Part shown: one piece after another, positions 1-6,036 of the stretch
Layout of the letters: each line of letters begins with the position of its first letter
How positions within the stretch are numbered: position 1 is the first letter of the stretch
Assembly: GCA_021785315.1 (NCBI GenBank)
Contig: JAJYFX010000069.1
Span: 1-7,886 of the forward strand
Direction of reading: 5' to 3'
Source: Actinomycetes bacterium
GTDB lineage: Bacteria > Actinomycetota > Acidimicrobiia > Acidimicrobiales > Acidimicrobiaceae
DNA length: 7,886 nt
Position numbers and translations under genes: made by a program
Notes under the pieces: generated by a model
What the model was told of the DNA's origin: nothing
Database searches by the model: none
Seen by the model: the letters and a program-made list of their open reading frames with translations, nothing else

Positions 1-1080
1 TCTCAGATTCGTCTCCAGCAGATCTCGCTTCTCCTCCACAACAAAGATCTGGTCGACATCGCGGGCAAAATCACGAGCTAATTCCTTGTCGAACGGATAA
101 GGCATACCATAGACGAGAACGGTAATTCCCAGCCGCTCGAGCGCATTGCCCTCCAAACCAAGGCTGCGCATTGCCGCTCTCAAATCGCCGAAACTCTTTC
201 CGGTCGTTACGATCCCGATCCTTGCTTGAGCCTTTGCGCCGATTCGGTAATTGAGACCGTTTGCCCGGGCATACCTGATTGCCGCGCGGTGCCGTCCTGT
301 ATGCAGCTCGCGCTCCTGCTCTATCGTGGTTCCGGGGAAGAATTTGAAGTTTGGCCGGTAGGAGTAGGAATCACCGTTATCCACCACAGACTGGCTCGCG
401 CTCGCAGCCACGTCGAATGTTGAACCAGAATCGCAAAGGGCGGTTGGCAGCTTAAGCGCGACCCAACATCTGCTGGCACGAGAAAGCCCTATTGCTTGCA
501 ATCCCAGAGTGTAAATCTCCTCCACCGTGGCTGGGGCAATAATCGGCATTGCGGCCGCGATAAATGCCTGATCTTGCTGAAAAGGCATAGTCGAGCTAGA
601 TGCTTCATGATCCTCGCCGGACAGGATCACCACAGCTCCGTTACGACTAGTTCCAGCAAAGTTGCCGTGCTTGAGCGCGTCACCGCTTCTGTCCGCCCCG
701 GGGCCCTTTCCGTACCACAGTCCAACCACGCCATCGAATCTCTCGTGGGGAAAGTCGTCCAGCATCTGGGTACCCATAAGCGCGGTGGCTGCACGCTCCT
801 CGCTCGACGCAGGGAAGTGGATGATTCCGTGTTGATCCAGAATTGATGAGGCTCGCTCAAGCTGAAGATCGTAACCTGCGAGCGGAGAGCCGGGATAGCC
901 GGTTATGAATACACCCGTCTTCAGGCCTTTAGCGCGATCCCTGCGTACCTGCTCTAGTGGCAATCGGACCAGTGCCGTGATACCGCTGAAGTAGAAGGTT
1001 CCCTCTTGCGCAACAAGCCGCTCGTCAAGGTCAATCCTGCCGATACCGCTTCCGCTCACGTCCTGCTCACTCTTTGGCAT
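1..1080 (-). CDS. Indolepyruvate ferredoxin oxidoreductase family protein, N-terminal part (partial, off left edge)
   Basis: The frame is open from the start to the left edge (360 residues visible, no stop), so the C-terminal part of the enzyme is missing. The family oxidatively decarboxylates arylpyruvates, and sometimes other 2-oxo acids, to acyl-CoA with thiamine diphosphate and Fe-S clusters, passing electrons to ferredoxin. It acts in the cytosol on transaminated aromatic amino acids. Visible family signatures, by residue: FSGITALVRLPLEQ (31-44), FITGYPGSPLAGYD (58-71), the stretch around SSEERAATALMGTQ (92-105), LWYGKGPGADRSGDALKHGN (121-140) and SGEDHEASSST (154-164). A second domain follows with RIGIVTTGKSFGDLR (287-301), YGMPYPFD (324-331) and FVVEEKRDLLE (346-356). 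The length and order fit the large fused IorA/IorB-type proteins of about 1,100 residues rather than split archaeal subunits. ATG 1080 was chosen because GGGGGAG (1087-1093) sits 6 nt upstream and the family usually has only about 20 residues before the first motif. An in-frame ATG at 1158 adds 26 residues but lacks a clear ribosome site. The 2-oxo acid substrate cannot be read from sequence. Confidence 0.93.
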   Translation of the reverse strand, partial: MPKSEQDVSGSGIGRIDLDERLVAQEGTFYFSGITALVRLPLEQVRRDRAKGLKTGVFITGYPGSPLAGYDLQLERASSILDQHGIIHFPASSEERAATALMGTQMLDDFPHERFDGVVGLWYGKGPGADRSGDALKHGNFAGTSRNGAVVILSGEDHEASSSTMPFQQDQAFIAAAMPIIAPATVEEIYTLGLQAIGLSRASRCWVALKLPTALCDSGSTFDVAASASQSVVDNGDSYSYRPNFKFFPGTTIEQERELHTGRHRAAIRYARANGLNYRIGAKAQARIGIVTTGKSFGDLRAAMRSLGLEGNALERLGITVLVYGMPYPFDKELARDFARDVDQIFVVEEKRDLLETNLR

Positions 1081-1086
1081 ACCATA

Positions 1087-1093
1087 CTCCCCC
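1087..1093 (-). promoter_or_regulatory. Ribosome binding site deciding the oxidoreductase start
   Basis: On the minus strand this reads GGGGGAG, 6 nt before ATG 1080. No comparable purine run precedes the alternative ATG at 1158, so the shorter start is preferred. Confidence 0.55.
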
Positions 1094-1252
1094 AGCAACG
1101 AACCATACGCCGCGTCCACCCAGACGGCCTCGAGCGCGTACGGAACTGAAATGTTCATGCGCGAAAACGTTCATTAAGACTTCAACCCTCACGGAAGAGC
1201 CCTGGCATCAAACCCACACGGCTCCACAATCTTCCGCATAATGGACAATACC

Positions 1253-1269
1253 TGCTGATCTGATCAGCA
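1253..1269. promoter_or_regulatory. Perfect 17-bp palindrome, candidate operator of the oxidoreductase gene
   Basis: TGCTGATCTGATCAGCA is an 8-bp perfect inverted repeat around a single central T. It lies 95 bp upstream of the longer oxidoreductase start (1158) and 173 bp upstream of the preferred one (1080). Odd-centred dyads of this size are typical sites for dimeric helix-turn-helix regulators such as GntR/FadR-type repressors; the regulator itself is not in the window. The stem would have almost no loop and no T-run follows it, so a terminator is unlikely. Confidence 0.4.
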
Positions 1270-1454
1270 TATCGAATCTCTTTGTACCTATCAGCCAATC
1301 AGTTAGATTTTCGCTCTGCCCGAAACTCCATCGGTTGGGGCCATGTCACCAAAGGTCCGAGCGCTCTAGCGCTTGTGAACGCATATCAGCCGTTTCACAT
1401 ATGCGACATCGAGCGCAAGCCGGGCATCCGTTATCCACAGCTGATCGCCTACTA

Positions 1455-1526
1455 ATTATTTCTACGCTTCTCGCGGATTCGTCGACCGTGTTGCTCGGTA
1501 GAGCAGGAATATCGACGCGAAATAAT
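1455..1526. other. Nested inverted repeats, possible structured element
   Basis: Three concentric perfect pairings are visible. The outer is ATTATTTC (1455-1462) with GAAATAAT (1519-1526). The middle is CGTCGA (1480-1485) with TCGACG (1512-1517). The inner is TGCTC (1492-1496) with GAGCA (1501-1505), around a 4-nt loop GGTA. The 5' side has an unpaired stretch of 17 nt between the outer and middle stems, the 3' side only 1 nt. No known RNA family is recognised, and chance nesting cannot be excluded. Confidence 0.25.
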
Positions 1527-1785
1527 CGATCATCACCGGCGTAAGTTCCCTTTGGACGAGACACTCCCCGCAAGAATTCGCGCCAGTGACGATTCAGGCA
1601 TCCAACACGCCTTTCATCTCATTCAGATTCCGCTTTGAACGTTACCCATCCCGCTCCAAAGGGCTACAAGTCCGGAATCAACGATGCCGCGACGGCTTCC
1701 GGCAGACCGACTTCAGGCAAAATTGATTCTCAACCCCTTCCTGAAACTTTGCCCTTAGTCAAGGCGTTCACCAGCTTATCGATCC

Positions 1786-2343
1786 CTACTTCGCAATTGG
1801 CCACGTCGAAAGAAGCTCGATTACTTCTTCTATAAATTGGGCACTGAGCTCCATCAGCTGTACCTCAGACAAAGGCTCCACTGGATGGGGAACAGCGACG
1901 TATCGATACCCAGGAACTCCCTGAAATTGCGCCATGGCCTCGGCTGCTCCTCGAAAGGCATTGGTGCATACAACTACCGTCGGAACTCCAGCTCTCTCCA
2001 AAAATATGCCGTCAGCCAAACTGGCTGCGCTGCATGACCCTCAGTCGCCCACCCCAGCGATAACGACATCGCACGCTTCGCGTATCCGCTGTACCAAAGC
2101 CTCATCAACTGAGTCGCCGAACACCGGTTTCACAAAGGTATTGACCTGGCTCAGGCCAACTCGGTCGGCAAGTCGATATCCGAAGGCCTTTAAAAGCCCT
2201 GCCGCATTGGGTTTACCGTTATCTAGCAAACCCAGCCGCACTCCCGATAACGAGGCCGGGCGTGTAGCCAACCTAAAACTTTGAGGCTTCTTGGCGTTTT
2301 CCGTCGATTCCGCAACTTCCGAAATGCTGTCTTCGCTTTTCAT
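1786..2343 (-). CDS. UGSC-family selenoprotein (in-frame TGA read as selenocysteine)
   Basis: The product is 185 residues if TGA 2041-2043 is read as selenocysteine (residue 101). The family, named after its U-G-S-C motif, consists of small proteins of about 170-190 residues, presumed redox-active and cytosolic; I know of no established reaction. Visible landmarks: a polar N-terminal tail of about 27 residues; RPASLSGVRLGLLDNGKPNA (residues 33-52), the family's conserved opening; an acidic helical stretch; CDVVIAGVGD (91-100) directly before the TGA; then U101-G-S-C104-SAASLADG, a second strand ERAGVPTVVVCTNAF, and VAVPHPVEPLS near the end, followed by an amphipathic C-terminal helix. Both sides of the TGA are in one frame and both match the family, so it is not a frameshift. 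ATG 2343 was chosen because AGAGGA (2351-2356) lies 7 nt upstream; an in-frame GTG at 2424 adds 27 unconserved residues and has no spaced ribosome site. The gene is divergent from the acyl-CoA synthetase. Function and selenium dependence in this host are inferred. Confidence 0.9.
2013..2027 (-). promoter_or_regulatory. Bacterial SECIS-like hairpin downstream of the Sec codon
   Basis: On the minus strand CAGCCA-GTT-TGGCTG forms a perfect 6-bp stem with a 3-nt loop. The stem begins 13 nt after the TGA and the loop lies 20-22 nt after it. The first loop base is G. This meets the general description of bacterial SECIS elements: a short stem, a small apical loop roughly 16-37 nt from the UGA, and a G in the first two loop positions. 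The element lies inside the coding sequence and would recruit SelB to the ribosome. Confidence 0.7.
2041..2043 (-). other. Selenocysteine codon (TGA recoded)
   Basis: The minus strand reads GAC TGA GGG TCA TGC, giving Asp-Sec-Gly-Ser-Cys, exactly the UGSC motif. A standard-code reading would end the protein after VIAGVGD and leave the conserved second half untranslated. Termination by nonsense mutation is the alternative, but it would have to hit precisely the known Sec position. Confidence 0.87.
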
Positions 2344-2350
2344 GCCGGCA

Positions 2351-2356
2351 TCCTCT
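2351..2356 (-). promoter_or_regulatory. Ribosome binding site of the UGSC gene
   Basis: AGAGGA on the minus strand, 7 nt before ATG 2343. This supports the shorter start over GTG 2424. Confidence 0.55.
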
Positions 2357-2552
2357 CGCTTCTCTTGATTTTCTATGTAATTCGCTCCAGGCACCTGAAC
2401 TCGAGATCGATCAGTAGATAACACTCCTCATTCACCTAGCCTTAGTCTTCAGAGTAATTCGCAACGGATAGTGCAACGCCCGGCGAAGCTGCAACCGGTC
2501 CGCGCCTACCGCCGTGAAACTACAAATCCAAACCTTACTTCCCTGGTCACAG

Positions 2553-2569
2553 GCACCTGTATCAGGTGC
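2553..2569. promoter_or_regulatory. Inverted repeat GCACCTG-TAT-CAGGTGC, candidate operator
   Basis: A perfect 7-bp dyad with a 3-nt spacer lies 108 bp upstream of the synthetase start. Its left arm, with the two bases before it, is repeated as AGGCACCTG at 2389-2397, 46 bp upstream of the UGSC start. That makes a shared transcription factor for the divergent units plausible. A short stable hairpin in a leader RNA is the alternative. Confidence 0.35.
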
Positions 2570-2663
2570 GCTCAGTTCCGAATTAGTCAATCAGGCTTCT
2601 TCTCCAGTTGACGTTATGCTAGGATTCTCTCGACCGCTCCATGATTATTCGGAGACATTGCGC

Positions 2664-2671
2664 AAAGGAGG
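2664..2671 (+). promoter_or_regulatory. Strong ribosome binding site of the synthetase gene
   Basis: AAAGGAGG lies 5 nt before ATG 2677. It fixes the start there rather than at the in-frame ATG 2641, which is 12 codons upstream and would place this Shine-Dalgarno sequence inside the coding region. Confidence 0.85.
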
Positions 2672-2676
2672 CTCGA

Positions 2677-4389
2677 ATGACCGAGTCGCCCACAACTATT
2701 TTCAAGACAGCACGCGACCTGCTCTTCACCCATGCTACCGACTACGACAAAGCCAGCAAGGCATTCGCCTGGCCTCAGTTCCGAGAGTTCAACTGGGCTC
2801 TCGACTGGTTCGACGTGATCGCCCAGAACAACGACAAACCTGGTTTATGGATCGTCGAGGAGGACGGCAGCGAAAACTCACGAAGCTTTGCTGAACTTTC
2901 TTTACGCTCAAATCAGGTCGCCAATTGGCTGCGAGAACATGACATGAAGCGGGGCGATCGTGTTTTAGTCATGCTAGGCAACCAGCTTGAGCTATGGGAG
3001 ACCTTGCTCGCTATCATGAAACTGGGTGCGATAATGATTCCTGCCAGCACTCTCCTTCAGACCGACGACCTGCTTGACCGCGTCGAAAGGGGCCAGGTCC
3101 GCCATGTAATCGTCCGCGGCGAAGACACCCGGAAATTTAACGGAGTCCCGGGCAATTTCACCCGAATCGCAGTCGGCCCCGCCACTGAAGAGTGGCTCGA
3201 TTACAATGAGTCCGAAAAGGCCGGAACCAACTTCGCGCCTGATGGAATTACCAAGCCATCCGACGCGCTAATGCTCTACTTCACCTCCGGCACGACCGGC
3301 AAACCAAAGCTTGTCGAGCATACCCATGTTTCTTACCCTGTGGGCCATCTCTCGACCATGTATTGGATCGGGCTGCGTCCTGGTGATGTCCACTGCAACA
3401 TCTCCTCGCCGGGCTGGGCAAAACATGCTTGGAGCAGTGTCTTCGCACCGTGGAACGCGCAAGCTACAATTCTGGTTTACAACTATGAACGATTTTCGGC
3501 GTCATCGCTGCTTGACGTACTAGTACGAACTAAAGTCACCACATTTTGCGCTCCGCCTACGGTGTGGCGGATGTTCATACAAGAAAACTTGGCAGCTTGG
3601 ACAATTAATCTCCGAGAAGCCGTCTCGGCCGGTGAGCCACTCAATCCCGAGGTGATTGATCAGGTCCAGAGGAGCTGGAACCTCACTGTTCGCGACGGTT
3701 ATGGTCAAACTGAAACAACAGCCCAGATCGGAAACACCCCCGGGCAACCCTTGAAGCCCGGGTCAATGGGCCGTCCGCTGCCGGGCTACGTGGTAGAACT
3801 CCTCGATCCCGTGAGTGGCGAAACTTCGCTCGAAGGAGAGATCTGTCTCCATCTCGATGAACGGCCGCTTGGCTTGATGACTGGTTATCGTGACAATGCA
3901 AAGGGCGAGTCGGGAACTGCGTCGTCTGGCTACTACCACACAGGTGATGTCGCCGCACGGGATTCCGATGGTTATCTCACTTATATCGGGCGCGCCGACG
4001 ACGTGTTCAAGGCTTCAGACTACAGAATTTCGCCTTTCGAGCTAGAGAGCGTGCTCATCGAACATCCCGCAGTGGCGGAGGCTGCTGTTGTACCGAGTCC
4101 GGATCCCGTGCGCGGCGCAGTTCCGAAGGCCTACATAGGCTTGGCAGTTGGCCAGACAGCAGATCAGGAAACAGCCTTTTCAATTCTGCAGTACGCCCGC
4201 ACACATCTCGCACCTTTTAAGCGGATTCGCAGAATCGAATTTGCTGAGTTGCCAAAGACGATCTCCGGAAAGATCAGGCGAGTTGATCTACGGGCCCAGG
4301 AGAACGAGCGCCACCCGGGACCATCACTTTCCGAAGAGCGAGGCCCGAATGAGTATTGGGAAGACGATTTCCCTGATCTCAAAGCCTGA
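2677..4389 (+). CDS. AMP-forming acyl-CoA synthetase, medium-chain/aryl type (ANL superfamily)
   Basis: This 570-residue cytosolic enzyme activates a carboxylic acid with ATP to an acyl-adenylate and then transfers it to CoA. All core motifs are intact: P-loop YFTSGTTGKPK (201-211); SSPGWAKHAWSSVFAPW just after it, a GWAK-type stretch typical of bacterial medium-chain (ACSM-like) synthetases; the adenine-binding DGYGQTE (340-346); YYHTGD with the ribose-binding Asp424; the hinge YIGRADD (436-442, Arg439); and the catalytic lysine K532 in ISGKIRR near the C-terminus. The length is normal for the family. The start is set by the AAAGGAGG site. The permease gene follows 76 bp downstream on the same strand with no obvious terminator, suggesting co-transcription. 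The acid substrate (medium-chain, branched, aryl-acetic or benzoic) cannot be decided from sequence. Proximity to an arylpyruvate-type oxidoreductase makes an aromatic or amino-acid-derived acid a reasonable guess. Confidence 0.93.
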   Translation: MTESPTTIFKTARDLLFTHATDYDKASKAFAWPQFREFNWALDWFDVIAQNNDKPGLWIVEEDGSENSRSFAELSLRSNQVANWLREHDMKRGDRVLVMLGNQLELWETLLAIMKLGAIMIPASTLLQTDDLLDRVERGQVRHVIVRGEDTRKFNGVPGNFTRIAVGPATEEWLDYNESEKAGTNFAPDGITKPSDALMLYFTSGTTGKPKLVEHTHVSYPVGHLSTMYWIGLRPGDVHCNISSPGWAKHAWSSVFAPWNAQATILVYNYERFSASSLLDVLVRTKVTTFCAPPTVWRMFIQENLAAWTINLREAVSAGEPLNPEVIDQVQRSWNLTVRDGYGQTETTAQIGNTPGQPLKPGSMGRPLPGYVVELLDPVSGETSLEGEICLHLDERPLGLMTGYRDNAKGESGTASSGYYHTGDVAARDSDGYLTYIGRADDVFKASDYRISPFELESVLIEHPAVAEAAVVPSPDPVRGAVPKAYIGLAVGQTADQETAFSILQYARTHLAPFKRIRRIEFAELPKTISGKIRRVDLRAQENERHPGPSLSEERGPNEYWEDDFPDLKA

Positions 4390-4465
4390 CTGGGCAAAGG
4401 TCCCCCACCAGACATAGGTGCGGCCTTTAGACGGGAATTTGCATTGGAGAACAGACAGGCGGGAG

Positions 4466-5899
4466 ATGCCCTCGGAAATACGTGATGGGGACAACCATCT
4501 GGAGCCTGGGAAGTTGGCGCCCAACGCCCTGTCACTCCTCGATTCAGTGATCATGGGAGTCGCTGGAGTTGCCCCTGCCTTTACAATCGCTGCCTCCACA
4601 GCTGCCCTGACTGCAACGGTGGGTCTCGGCGGACCATCCTCACTTTTGTACTGCGGAATCGCAATGTTTGGAATCGTGTGGGCCTTTCATTATCTCGGAA
4701 CCCGGGAAGCAAGCGCGGGCGCAGCCTACACTTGGGTCAGCAATCTGCTCCACCCGGTCCTCGGCTATCTTGCTGGCTGGTCTATGGTCGTTTCGGCACT
4801 GATTTTCATGGTCGCTAGAACGCTGCCTGCAGGCTCGCTTGCGGTCGGACTCTTTTCTACTACTCTTGCCAACAACGTCCTAGTGGTTGGTACTGTAGGC
4901 GTTACCGTGTTTATCCTGGTCATCATCGCTGTTGGTCTAGGCGTGAAAATTGCTGCGAGGCTTCAGGTCCTGCTTTCCACCATTGAGCTGGCCGTGCTTT
5001 TTCTATTTGCGTTCCTCATGCTCCTCCATGGCACCCGCGTTCACAGCTTCAGCTGGACCTGGCTGAGTCCAACCATCTTTCACGGTTTCTCGGGCTTCTT
5101 TGCCGGCGCGCTCATTGCGGCGTTCTATTACTGGGGGTGGGACGTGACCGCGAATCTCGCCGAGGAGACCGCTCGGCCTCGACGCAACCCGGGACTCGGG
5201 GCTCTACTTGGGGTGGCAATCGTTTTCTGCCTTTTTGAGGTTTTCACGATCGGCAGCAACCTATTGCTTACCTCGCAGGAGGTCAAAGTCAACGCCAGCG
5301 ATATCCTTGGAATCCTCGGGCAAATTGTTTGGCCCGGGCTTGGCGGCAAAGCGATCGTCGTGGCGGTGGTACTTTCAACCGTTGCGACTCTTGAGACAAC
5401 CATAGTTCAAGTCACACGAACTCTATATGTAATGGGTCGCGACGGAACAGTGCCCAAACTATTGGGTCGAGTCCATCCCCGGTCGAAAACACCCATGCTG
5501 GCAACAGTGGTTGCCGGAATGATTCCCGTTCTTCTGTTATTTGGAGCGCTATTCATCGGGTCGGTGGAATCGATTCTCCAGGATGCAATCAACGCAGTCG
5601 GCCTTCAGATTGCCGTGTACTACTCCCTAGCAGGCTTTACTGTCGTTTTTGCCTACCGTCGGTCATTGCTAAAGTCCTTTCGCCTTTTCATTTTTGCTGG
5701 ACTTTGGCCCCTGCTTGGAGCGGTGTTTATGGTGACCATGTTTTTTGTCACCATTCCTCGCCTCAATACTGCAACTCAGATTGTGGGCATCGGAACTCTT
5801 GCCATCGGCATCATACCTGCAACATTCTCCCGAAATCGCATACGGACCGAGCTTGCTTACCCAATCCTCCAGCCTGAAGTAGAAGAAGCACCGGAATAG
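4466..5899 (+). CDS. APC-family permease, probable amino acid transporter
   Basis: A 477-residue inner-membrane protein of the amino acid-polyamine-organocation superfamily, a likely cation-coupled importer. About 12 hydrophobic segments are visible, roughly at residues 27-52, 56-77, 96-118, 138-160, 168-187, 205-225, 245-268, 292-312, 345-367, 375-397, 405-428 and 436-454. Family hallmarks are the broken first helix with GVAGVAPAFTIA (31-42), the ASAGAAYTWVS stretch (82-92) and YYWGWDVTANLAEE (221-234) before the cytoplasmic loop rich in Arg and Pro. The C-terminal tail is short and acidic. The start is uncertain. ATG 4466 has GGGAG directly abutting it. GTG 4418 adds 16 residues with no good ribosome site. 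TTG 4514 has GGAG 9 nt upstream and would still keep all membrane segments. The gene follows the acyl-CoA synthetase by 76 bp. The substrate is not determined; an amino acid or related amine is likely from the family. Confidence 0.9.
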   Translation: MPSEIRDGDNHLEPGKLAPNALSLLDSVIMGVAGVAPAFTIAASTAALTATVGLGGPSSLLYCGIAMFGIVWAFHYLGTREASAGAAYTWVSNLLHPVLGYLAGWSMVVSALIFMVARTLPAGSLAVGLFSTTLANNVLVVGTVGVTVFILVIIAVGLGVKIAARLQVLLSTIELAVLFLFAFLMLLHGTRVHSFSWTWLSPTIFHGFSGFFAGALIAAFYYWGWDVTANLAEETARPRRNPGLGALLGVAIVFCLFEVFTIGSNLLLTSQEVKVNASDILGILGQIVWPGLGGKAIVVAVVLSTVATLETTIVQVTRTLYVMGRDGTVPKLLGRVHPRSKTPMLATVVAGMIPVLLLFGALFIGSVESILQDAINAVGLQIAVYYSLAGFTVVFAYRRSLLKSFRLFIFAGLWPLLGAVFMVTMFFVTIPRLNTATQIVGIGTLAIGIIPATFSRNRIRTELAYPILQPEVEEAPE

Positions 5900-5915
5900 C
5901 GGGTGCCGACAACAA

Positions 5916-5952
5916 GGCAACAGGTCCCAATAGAGTGCTTGATGACCTTGCC
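5916..5952. terminator. Imperfect hairpin between convergent genes, possible terminator
   Basis: GGCAA (5916-5920) pairs with TTGCC (5948-5952) and GGTC (5923-5926) with GACC (5944-5947), giving 9 bp with a 2-nt bulge and a 17-nt loop, starting 17 bp after the permease stop. A run of five T follows at 5965-5969, 12 nt beyond the stem, which is too far for a textbook intrinsic terminator. The position between convergent genes is the main support. Confidence 0.25.
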
Positions 5953-6036
5953 ATTGTGGCGTGCTTTTTCAAGAGACGCACCTCCATGCGGCCTTGCCAA
6001 GCTCAACGGCACAGCTGACCGGCATTTTCTTTTCCT

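Larger units (their letters stand above)
1159..1785. other. Intergenic stretch, no gene that I can support
   Basis: About 630 bp lie between the oxidoreductase and the UGSC gene, both on the minus strand. Small ORFs occur here on both strands (for example minus 1346-1573, 75 codons), but none resembles a known protein or has a ribosome site I trust. The stretch holds a perfect 17-bp palindrome (1253-1269), a 14-bp dyad of two AGCGCT hexamers split by CT (1360-1373), a nested stem structure (1455-1526), and a coding-like but broken minus-strand frame next to the UGSC stop (1664-1810). The low gene content may mean a regulatory or untranslated region, or a decayed gene. Confidence 0.6.
2344..2676. 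other. Divergent intergenic control region
   Basis: This 333-bp region separates the minus-strand UGSC gene from the plus-strand acyl-CoA synthetase, so promoters for both should lie here. I see no convincing sigma70 pair. A weak extended -10 (TGCTAGGAT, 2617-2625) precedes the synthetase without a good -35. The clearest structure is the inverted repeat at 2553-2569 and the repeated nonamer AGGCACCTG at 2389-2397 and 2551-2559. Confidence 0.6.

Noticed and set aside
1491..1505. TTGCTCGGTAGAGCA resembles a tRNA D-arm; considered because a selenoprotein host needs tRNA-Sec
   Set aside because: No T-loop sequence, acceptor stem or anticodon arm is found at proper spacing on either strand, so it is not a tRNA gene.
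1346..1573. 75-codon minus-strand ORF in the gene-poor stretch
   Set aside because: It overlaps the nested stems, resembles no protein family and has no clear ribosome site.
2041..2343. Reading the first half of the UGSC gene as a complete 100-residue protein, or the locus as a nonsense pseudogene
   Set aside because: The TGA falls exactly on the family's selenocysteine position, the frame is unbroken on both sides, GSC follows, and a SECIS-like hairpin is present.
2608..2636. TTGACG at 2608-2613 as a -35 box for the synthetase
   Set aside because: At 16-18 nt spacing there is no acceptable -10 (the sequence is CGACCG or similar).
2641..2676. Synthetase start at ATG 2641
   Set aside because: The strong AAAGGAGG site lies downstream of it and is ideally spaced for ATG 2677. 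The 12 extra residues are not conserved-looking.
4164..4599. Minus-strand ORFs across the synthetase-permease junction
   Set aside because: They are antisense shadows of two well-supported plus-strand genes and show no family resemblance.
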